From the NCBI GenBank assembly GCA_002335865.1, contig DDCY01000007.1:1-64000 (forward strand): a stretch of 64,000 bases of DNA, in the 5' to 3' direction. A program made the translations under genes and the position numbers. Shown here in pieces: positions 57,956 through 64,000 of this stretch. The notes beneath the pieces are model-generated. The model saw only the letters and a program-made list of their open reading frames with translations. It ran no database searches and was not told the origin of the DNA. Within the stretch, counting starts at the first letter, position 1. The number at the start of each line of letters is the position of its first letter. The stretch is from Saprospiraceae bacterium UBA1994. Lineage in GTDB: Bacteria > Bacteroidota > Bacteroidia > Chitinophagales > Saprospiraceae.

Positions 57956-58633
57956 CTATTTAAAATCTATACTTTCAAATATTTTTTTCAACCGAGAAGT
58001 AGGGAGATGAGTAGTAGATACACTTAGTTTGTTTTTCTTTCTATTCCTTGTTGGTTTACCCAGTGGTGCAATGAATACTCCAGAACATTTACCTTCCTTG
58101 GATATATATACCTTTTTATAGTAGTCACTTATAATAGTCCGATCAATATCAAACTTCCTTTGATTCATAACTACTTTATCATTCACTATAAATGGATATA
58201 AAAAGGTAATATCGTTAAATTTGAGATAGGCAGTAGCATTACAATCTTTACAATTTATGATATACTTTTCATCGACTATTTGATTATCAACCTTCATAAT
58301 TTGTACCGAATCTTTAAATGTTTCTATCATTCTTTTATCAATAAATATGGCATCAAAAAACTTACTATGATGATATGCATAAAATGATTTAGAAAACGAC
58401 TCAATCATGGACTCCGGTTTACTATTACTGTATAATCCATAATCATATGAAAATATTATATCATCACAAACAATAGTTCCTATTTGTGAATCTACTCCAT
58501 CTCCAATTAAGTGAGTAAGCTTGTCACAATTGATTTTAAACGGAATTTCCTTTAAACCATTCCCTCGCTGTATCTTTCGGTTACACGATGAGCTAATTAT
58601 TAGAATCAACGCAAACAAGACTATTCTATTCAT
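57956..58633 (-). CDS. Uncharacterised lipoprotein paired with a serine hydrolase
   Basis: ATG 58633 gives a 225-residue protein with a lipoprotein signal (FALILIISSSC, Cys ~17). The mature part is mixed alpha/beta with an isolated CKDC motif (INCKDCNATAYLKF) and a basic C-terminus (PTRNRKKNKL). I do not recognise the family. Its start overlaps the stop of the upstream serine-hydrolase gene by 8 bp (ATGAATAG), so translation is probably coupled and the two likely work together in the periplasm or outer membrane. Confidence 0.6.
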   Translation of the reverse strand: MNRIVLFALILIISSSCNRKIQRGNGLKEIPFKINCDKLTHLIGDGVDSQIGTIVCDDIIFSYDYGLYSNSKPESMIESFSKSFYAYHHSKFFDAIFIDKRMIETFKDSVQIMKVDNQIVDEKYIINCKDCNATAYLKFNDITFLYPFIVNDKVVMNQRKFDIDRTIISDYYKKVYISKEGKCSGVFIAPLGKPTRNRKKNKLSVSTTHLPTSRLKKIFESIDFK

Positions 58634-59960
58634 CAAAGTCAATAGCATTTATTACAGATTGAATCAGTCCATTGAAATCAAAATCAGAATTAAGTCCAAG
58701 TCTCACTATTACCAAATCTTTGCTAGGTATTATGATTGTCTTCTGTCCATTATATCCATTGGCCGAATAAGTATCAAATGGTGCGTCACTAAATGCTACA
58801 CCACGCTTATTGAGCCAAAAATGAGCACCATACTTCCCATCACTGCTCGGTACTTCTGTAGTAGAATAGTCAACCCATCCATGAGGTAAAATTCTTTCGC
58901 CGTTCCAAATTCCGTCATGTAGGTAAAGTAATCCGAATCTAGCCCAATCCTTGGTACTTCCATATCCATACGATGAGCCAATATAATTTCCACTTTCGTC
59001 TATCTCCATAAAACTTTGGCTCATTCCCAATTTGTTAAACATAGCAGTATAGGGATAATCCAAATAATCTTCGACGGTATCAAACTCCGCTCTCAACAAT
59101 CCAGATATCATATTAGATGTACCTGACGAATAATACCAATGTGATCCTGGTGGATATTTGATTGGATTGTCATTAGCCGCGCTTACAATATCTTCAGACA
59201 TATATAACATTTCGGTAGCATCGGATATATTACTATAATCTTCTTGCCAATCAATACCAGAGGTCATGGTAAGCAAATGATGCAAAGTAATCTTCGATCT
59301 ATCATCTGTCCAATGGTCAAATAGCTGATCATTAATAATATCCATTTGTTCATCCAAGACTTTCATTCCTACAAGAGTATTCATCCAACTCTTAGTCATC
59401 GACCAGCCCAACTGAGGCGTATCATAGGTAAATCCATCTTGATTGACATCAAGAATTATAGTATCTTTATATACGATGAGTAAAGATCTCGTTTTCAATT
59501 TAATCATCTCTTTCCCTTTATCAAAAGCTTTCTTAGCTACAGCAGCTAGTTTTACGGAATTTACATTACTGGGAATTGTAGATGGTATCCGATTGCCATA
59601 TGGAAAATCTATAGTATCGTTCAATACTATATCAATGGTATCAAAAAGTTTGATGTGATGATCATCCTTTCCTTGAAGCAATTGACATCCTAGCCCTTGT
59701 TTATAAATAGCGGTACGGCTTCTCATGCCCAAAACTGATGACGTAATCGACTTTTCTTTATCATCTATAGATAATCTAACTATCCTTAGTAGTAATAGAT
59801 CAAAATCATCAGAAGCTATATCATCTAGAGGTCTACCATTTTCAAAATATTGGGTACAAACACATTTTGCCGTATATCCTGAGATTACTGGACTCCTCAC
59901 AAATAAATAATAAAAACCAGAAAGGAATATCGCTAAAAGGATGTATAAAGTATATTTCAC
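58626..59960 (-). CDS. Beta-lactamase-family serine hydrolase (6-aminohexanoate-dimer hydrolase-like)
   Basis: From GTG 59960 (444 residues) the protein starts with a hydrophobic anchor (YTLYILLAIFLSGFYYLF). The catalytic Ser-x-x-Lys is SMTK at residues ~187-190, the Tyr motif is YYSSGTSN, and the C-terminal substrate loop is SANGYNGQKTIIIPSKDL. This pattern matches class C-like esterases and NylB-type hydrolases rather than true beta-lactamases. A TTG start at 60008 would overlap its own promoter -33 element, so GTG 59960 is favoured. Translationally coupled to the downstream lipoprotein gene. Likely acts outside the cytoplasm. Confidence 0.8.
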   Translation of the reverse strand: MKYTLYILLAIFLSGFYYLFVRSPVISGYTAKCVCTQYFENGRPLDDIASDDFDLLLLRIVRLSIDDKEKSITSSVLGMRSRTAIYKQGLGCQLLQGKDDHHIKLFDTIDIVLNDTIDFPYGNRIPSTIPSNVNSVKLAAVAKKAFDKGKEMIKLKTRSLLIVYKDTIILDVNQDGFTYDTPQLGWSMTKSWMNTLVGMKVLDEQMDIINDQLFDHWTDDRSKITLHHLLTMTSGIDWQEDYSNISDATEMLYMSEDIVSAANDNPIKYPPGSHWYYSSGTSNMISGLLRAEFDTVEDYLDYPYTAMFNKLGMSQSFMEIDESGNYIGSSYGYGSTKDWARFGLLYLHDGIWNGERILPHGWVDYSTTEVPSSDGKYGAHFWLNKRGVAFSDAPFDTYSANGYNGQKTIIIPSKDLVIVRLGLNSDFDFNGLIQSVINAIDFDE

Positions 59961-59979
59961 AATCAATGTATTGAATAAA

Positions 59980-60008
59980 CAAATATAGTTTTTAACTAAG
60001 CTATCCAA
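59980..60008 (-). promoter_or_regulatory. Promoter of the serine hydrolase-lipoprotein operon
   Basis: On the minus strand TTG (60008-60006) and TATATTTG (59987-59980) are 18 bp apart, a good fit to the Bacteroidota -33/-7 pattern. The transcript would begin near 59973, just before the GTG at 59960. This decides the start of the hydrolase gene. Confidence 0.55.
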
Positions 60009-60182
60009 GTTATTTATAGATGTATTGTTATTTCAATTAACTAGTACATACCTTATGCCAATACTTCTCCTGCCAGTCTCCAACATATTTTTACAAAAGT
60101 TTCTATTCACTTCCTCGTTATATGGAACTAGTGATCAATAAATGAGATTGATATTATTTTCGAAGTTCTATTCAGAATAGAA

Positions 60183-60190
60183 TACTTTTA
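60183..60190 (+). promoter_or_regulatory. Putative -7 box of the phosphoesterase-CotH gene
   Basis: TACTTTTA matches TANNTTTG at all but the last base and lies 25 bp before the TTG at 60216. It supports a start there rather than further upstream. Confidence 0.3.
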
Positions 60191-60215
60191 CACACACATT
60201 TATAACACTTACGTC

Positions 60216-62282
60216 TTGAATAGAATATATCAATACCATAACTCAGCCTTAAGAATAGCATTGTGGTCAATCATGACACTACTCATGCTTATACAGATAA
60301 ATGCACAGAGAAGACCAAAGTATAATGATGGTCCCTATATCGGCAGTAATGATACTTCTGCAAGGATCATGTGGATACAAGAAGGTGAGAAGCATGATAC
60401 TGTAGTATCTATTGCTGAAAATTTTCTATTTAAGAAAAAAGGATTGCCACAGGTTGATATTGGAGACCTAGATTTTGAGCCAGACGAATTTCGCAGATAT
60501 GAGAATGTATCTAAGTTTATTGCCATTAGTGACATACATGGTCAACATGACCTTTTCCAAGTATTAATGAAAGCACATAATGTAATTGACGAAGAGGAGA
60601 ACTGGATCTATGGTGATGGTCACTTGGTGATTGTTGGAGACGTATTCGATAGGGGAGACAAAGTAACAGAAACCTTATGGGCATTATTTAAATTAGAAAA
60701 ACAAGCCAAGACTGCTGGTGGTAAAGTACATCTATTACTTGGCAATCATGAATTCATGATATTACATGGTGATATCCGTTACATCAATCCTAAATATCGA
60801 TTTACTACAGGCTCTTTTGGTATAGAATATCCAAAACTATACGATCAGCATACTGTGATGGGAAGATGGCTTAGAAGCAAAAACATATCTACAGTTATTA
60901 ATGGAATCGGATTTGTTCATGGAGGGTACTCACAAGAATTGCTCAATAAAGAAAGCTCATTGAAGGTACTTAATAATACATTTAAAGAGCAAGTGATCTA
61001 TAGTGTAGATCTAGATGAAAATAATGACGATTTACTTTCTATGTTATACTTCGATAATGGGCCTCTTTGGTTTCGTGGATATGCCAATCCCGTTGGATTT
61101 GATTTGGAACAAGCAGAAGTAATATTAGACATCCTAGGACTCAAACGTATAGTAGTAGGCCATACTTCTATGCCACGTATAGTACCTGTGCACAATGGTC
61201 GAGTAATACTTATAGACAGCAGTATTAAATTTGGAAAGACAGGTGAAGTTTTGGTCTATGAAATGGATTCACTTTATAGAGGTATGATCAATGGACATAA
61301 GACATCACTAGATACTCATGATAAGGATCGAAGTCCATTTAAATATGTCCATGATTTTAAAGATAAAGAGTTAACAATAATACTCGATACCGATATAGGA
61401 GGCTTAATCAAGAATAAAGAAGAGGAGAAATATCAGAAATCAAAACTTACTGCTATCCATGATAATGAATTCAATAGAAGTTGGGATGTACGAATCAGAG
61501 CACGTGGCAATATGCGAAAGAAAATTTGTCATCTTCCTCCTTTAAAAATTGATTTTCCTAAGAAAACACTAAACTACTTAGGATTTACAAATCATGACAA
61601 ACTTAAAATAGTATTACCTTGTAACTCTGGAGATGAATATCAACAAGGGTTATACAAAGAATACGTCGTGTATCAATTATATAAAGCGATTGACAGCTTT
61701 GGTTTTAACACTAGGTTAGTAAATTTCATTTTAGCTGATAAAGCAAAGAAGAGATATAATCTTACTGGATTTATTATAGAAGACGATAAAGATTATTCAC
61801 TTCGAACAAATGCCATTTTAGTAAAAGATGGTATTGTAAACGATCAAGCCTTTGAACGTGAATCGTATATCAAAATGCATTTTTTTCAGTACATGATTAT
61901 TAATAACGATTATGCGATATACAATAAGCATAATCTAGAAATTATTTTTCCTGAAGGTGCTAAAAAACCTAGAGCCATTCCGTATGACTTCGATTACGCT
62001 GGTATAGTTGACCAAGATTATGCTGTACCACCATCTATACTTCCCATTGATAATGTACGTCAACCATTCTTCAGAGGAAAAGATATAACTACAGAAGAAA
62101 TCGTGACCACCTCATTATTTTTTTTAGAGAGAGAGAAAGAAATGCTCAGCATTGTAGATAATGCTGACTATCTCAATAAAGACAACAAAAAATTAATTAC
62201 TAGGGATCTAAAGCGATTCTTCAAGTTGCTCAAAAATTTAGATAGAACGAAAAAAGCATTTATTAAAGAGAAGAAAAAATAG
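60216..62282 (+). CDS. Exported metallophosphoesterase fused to a CotH kinase-like domain
   Basis: 688 residues from TTG 60216, giving an N-terminal signal (ALWSIMTLLMLIQINAQ); ATG 60273 is the other option and leaves a shorter signal. Residues ~95-350 form a PPP-type metallophosphoesterase: SDIHGQ (105-110), GDVFDRGD (141-148), GNHEF (176-180), FVHGG (233-237) and VVGHTS (313-318). Residues ~380-680 resemble CotH-type protein kinases: RIRARGN (426-432), LKIDF, DKLKIVLPC (461-469), GLYKEYVVYQLY (478-489), NNDYAIYNKHN (563-573) and a DFD metal site (591-593). That would place a phosphatase and a kinase-like module in one exported protein. The second assignment rests on motif order seen by eye. 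Single gene, no partner. Confidence 0.72.
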   Translation: MNRIYQYHNSALRIALWSIMTLLMLIQINAQRRPKYNDGPYIGSNDTSARIMWIQEGEKHDTVVSIAENFLFKKKGLPQVDIGDLDFEPDEFRRYENVSKFIAISDIHGQHDLFQVLMKAHNVIDEEENWIYGDGHLVIVGDVFDRGDKVTETLWALFKLEKQAKTAGGKVHLLLGNHEFMILHGDIRYINPKYRFTTGSFGIEYPKLYDQHTVMGRWLRSKNISTVINGIGFVHGGYSQELLNKESSLKVLNNTFKEQVIYSVDLDENNDDLLSMLYFDNGPLWFRGYANPVGFDLEQAEVILDILGLKRIVVGHTSMPRIVPVHNGRVILIDSSIKFGKTGEVLVYEMDSLYRGMINGHKTSLDTHDKDRSPFKYVHDFKDKELTIILDTDIGGLIKNKEEEKYQKSKLTAIHDNEFNRSWDVRIRARGNMRKKICHLPPLKIDFPKKTLNYLGFTNHDKLKIVLPCNSGDEYQQGLYKEYVVYQLYKAIDSFGFNTRLVNFILADKAKKRYNLTGFIIEDDKDYSLRTNAILVKDGIVNDQAFERESYIKMHFFQYMIINNDYAIYNKHNLEIIFPEGAKKPRAIPYDFDYAGIVDQDYAVPPSILPIDNVRQPFFRGKDITTEEIVTTSLFFLEREKEMLSIVDNADYLNKDNKKLITRDLKRFFKLLKNLDRTKKAFIKEKKK

Positions 62283-62350
62283 ACTTTCTAACTTCCTAAA
62301 ATGTGTACTAGCCCTAAAGTAATTTATCTCGTTCTGAAAAATAAATGGTA

Positions 62351-63553
62351 TTACTTAAAAGAACTTAAGTACTTTTTTATCCTACCTATTGCGTCTGTTA
62401 GATTTTCCTCAGATGCGGCGTACGACAATCTAAAACAGTTGCCGTTACCAAATGCTATACCAGGAACTAAAGCTACATGAGTATTTTCTAATATAGCTTC
62501 ACAAAAATCTTCACTACTGTTTATAGTGATATGTCCATCAGATTTCCCAAAATACTCACTGATATCTGGGAACACATAAAACGCACCTTTAGGGTCATTA
62601 CATTTGATCCCTGGAATGTTTTTAAAAAGATTAATAACTAGTTCCCTTCTTATTGCAAAAGCCTCTTTCATTTTCATCGTTGGTCCAAGATCTGCTAACA
62701 GAGCTTGCGACGCTGCTTTCTGACCAAATGCATTAGCCCCACTAGTTACTTGACCCTGTAATTTAGCACATGCTTTTACTAACCAAGCAGGTCCTCCCAT
62801 ATAGCCTAATCTCCACCCTGTCATGGCGAAACCTTTTGCCATACCATTGACAGTAGCAACTCTTCCTGCTAGACTATCGATTGCTCCAATGCTAAAATGC
62901 TTTTTTCCAAAATTAATATATTCATATATTTCATCCGCAATCACCAAAATATTTTTATGCATTGAGATTACTCTTGCTAAATCTTCTAACTCTTCTTTGG
63001 TAAATACTGATCCTGATGGATTACAAGGTGACGAAAATAATATCGCTTTAGTTCTAGGTGTAATTGCCTTTTCTAATTGCTCTGCTGTCACTTTGAAATC
63101 TTGCTCAATATCCGCTTTTATAGGTACCATTACTCCTCCGGCCAAACCTACAATATCACTGTAGCTGACCCAGTAAGGAGAAAATACGATCACCTCATCG
63201 CCTTCCTGTACAATAGCTTGACAGATATTAGATATGGATTGTTTAGCACCGTTACTAACAATGATTTCATCCATACCATACTCTAAGTCATTATCTCTTT
63301 TGAACTTCGTTTGTATCGCCTTTCTATATTCTACTAAACCTGTTACTGGAGTATACTTCGTATAACCGTCAGCAAGGGCTTGTACTGCAAATGCTTTTAT
63401 ATGCTCAGGAGTATCAAAATCTGGCTCTCCTAAACTAAGGCTAATTACATCATCAAATTTCGTTTTGAGTTCACGAGCTTTGGCCGACATCTTGAGAGTA
63501 GCCGACTCTTCCATAGATTGCACTCTATTAGTGAGCATATGAGATACGTTCAT
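62351..63553 (-). CDS. Aspartate/aromatic aminotransferase (class I PLP enzyme)
   Basis: The 400-residue fold-type-I aminotransferase starts at MNVSHMLTNRVQSMEESATLKM. Markers are SLGEPDFDTPEH, ADEIYEYINFG (PLP-binding Asp and Tyr), NGMAKGFAMTGWRLGYMGG with the Schiff-base Lys, and FRLSYAASEENL with the carboxylate-binding Arg. It is closest to the Bacillus/Thermus type aspartate aminotransferase (AspC/AspB), converting aspartate and 2-oxoglutarate to oxaloacetate and glutamate. Divergent from the asparaginase gene, whose product would be its substrate. Confidence 0.92.
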   Translation of the reverse strand: MNVSHMLTNRVQSMEESATLKMSAKARELKTKFDDVISLSLGEPDFDTPEHIKAFAVQALADGYTKYTPVTGLVEYRKAIQTKFKRDNDLEYGMDEIIVSNGAKQSISNICQAIVQEGDEVIVFSPYWVSYSDIVGLAGGVMVPIKADIEQDFKVTAEQLEKAITPRTKAILFSSPCNPSGSVFTKEELEDLARVISMHKNILVIADEIYEYINFGKKHFSIGAIDSLAGRVATVNGMAKGFAMTGWRLGYMGGPAWLVKACAKLQGQVTSGANAFGQKAASQALLADLGPTMKMKEAFAIRRELVINLFKNIPGIKCNDPKGAFYVFPDISEYFGKSDGHITINSSEDFCEAILENTHVALVPGIAFGNGNCFRLSYAASEENLTDAIGRIKKYLSSFK

Positions 63554-63578
63554 CAGGTGGTGATTTTATATTTAATGA

Positions 63579-63607
63579 CAAACATACTGAATTGCATTTA
63601 TCTACAA
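63579..63607 (-). promoter_or_regulatory. Putative promoter of the aminotransferase gene
   Basis: On the minus strand TTG (63607-63605) and TATGTTTG (63586-63579) are 18 bp apart, matching the -33 and -7 consensus. The start codon is 26 bp further on. Confidence 0.55.
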
Positions 63608-63659
63608 TTTAATATGATGGTTTTTTTTAATTTCACACGAAATATTAATAAAGAACTCT

Positions 63660-64000
63660 ATGCAGGATTTAATTCAAGTATTCGTTACCGGTGGTACGTT
63701 TGATAAAATGTATAACTATATCACTGGTGAATTATATTTTAAGGATACGCATCTCAATGAAATGTTTGAAAGGGGCAGATGCACGTTGGATATAGACGTA
63801 CGTACCTTGATGATGCTTGATAGCTTGGAGATGACAGAAGAAGATAAAGAAATCATCATACACAATTGCAAGAGATCTAAAACGAAAAGGATCATTATCA
63901 CACATGGAACAGATAGAATAGTCTCCACTGCCGAGACGTTAGCTGCTGCCAATATCGAAGGGAAGACAATTGTCCTTACAGGTGCCATGGTGCCTTATGC
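63660..64000 (+). CDS. Asparaginase-family protein, 3' partial
   Basis: ATG 63660 opens a frame that runs off the right edge (113 complete codons seen). The N-terminus contains VTGGTFDKMYNYITG, whose TGGTxD holds the nucleophilic Thr, and ITHGTDRIVSTAETL with the second Thr-Asp pair of the asparaginase fold. LTGAMVPY follows near the edge. Asparaginases hydrolyse L-asparagine to aspartate and ammonia. There is no signal peptide, so a cytoplasmic type I form is likely. It diverges from the aspartate aminotransferase gene, a plausible functional pair. Promoter elements lie in the 106-bp gap. Confidence 0.88.
   Translation, partial: MQDLIQVFVTGGTFDKMYNYITGELYFKDTHLNEMFERGRCTLDIDVRTLMMLDSLEMTEEDKEIIIHNCKRSKTKRIIITHGTDRIVSTAETLAAANIEGKTIVLTGAMVPY

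Overview
The window looks like chromosome from an AT-rich member of the Bacteroidota, most like the Saprospirales/Chitinophagales side of the phylum. The grounds are: several large secreted proteins ending in type-A type IX secretion (T9SS) sorting domains (fasciclin-repeat protein, exonuclease-like protein, subtilisin-like protease); many start sites without Shine-Dalgarno sequences but with the Bacteroidota -7 box TANNTTTG upstream; an ECF sigma factor overlapping a membrane/beta-barrel partner; and a bacillithiol-type deacetylase, a PD40 protein of the gliding/T9SS kind and the Bacteroidota form of the Alvin-type ferredoxin. The assignment is an inference from gene content; there is no rRNA in the window. 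No tRNA, rRNA, CRISPR array, insertion sequence or prophage was recognised.

Layout. 1-4.8 kb: the 3' end of a fasciclin-repeat T9SS protein with 405-bp tandem repeats, then an ECF sigma factor overlapping its likely membrane partner, then a DinB-like protein. 5-10 kb: tryptophan 2,3-dioxygenase, an inositol-phosphatase-like enzyme paired with an APH-fold kinase, and adenine deaminase. 10.4-15.2 kb: dnaK with a clear terminator, a trans-sulfuration PLP enzyme and tyrS. 15.4-18 kb: a LolC/E-like ABC permease (apparent non-ATG start) overlapping an HExxH protein, and an SGNH hydrolase. 18.2-26.3 kb: a DUF2867-type SDR, a secreted endo/exonuclease-phosphatase protein, a short relic, a pseudouridine synthase, a FabH-like ketosynthase, bshB1 and a BaiN/HI0933 flavoprotein. 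26.4-27.1 kb: a decayed M23 peptidase gene with three in-frame stops. 27.5-44.6 kb: sterol-desaturase-like protein, T9SS subtilase, TPR-PD40-SPOR protein, deoC, CIA30 protein, outer-membrane barrel, sortilin-type propeller protein, prolyl oligopeptidase and an M20 dipeptidase with a lysine-rich tail cut by a TAG. 44.8-55.5 kb: FKBP isomerase plus trmD, SDR, cyclophilin, an M12B-like secreted metalloprotease, a SixA-like phosphatase and valS. 55.6-64 kb: ferredoxin, pssA, a TonB-C-like lipoprotein, a serine hydrolase/lipoprotein pair, a metallophosphoesterase fused to a CotH-like kinase domain, an aspartate aminotransferase and the start of an asparaginase.

Most genes are housekeeping or envelope functions in one- or two-gene units. 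Peptide and amino-acid catabolism is well represented (S8, S9, M12B, M20, tryptophan dioxygenase, aminotransferase, asparaginase), fitting a protein-degrading heterotroph. I see no obvious new multi-gene defence or mobile system. The most unusual single item is the exported phosphatase/CotH-kinase-like fusion at 60216-62282. Next are the sigma/beta-barrel pair, the PD40 protein that carries SPOR repeats where relatives have OmpA, the M23 pseudogene and the interrupted tail of the M20 enzyme.
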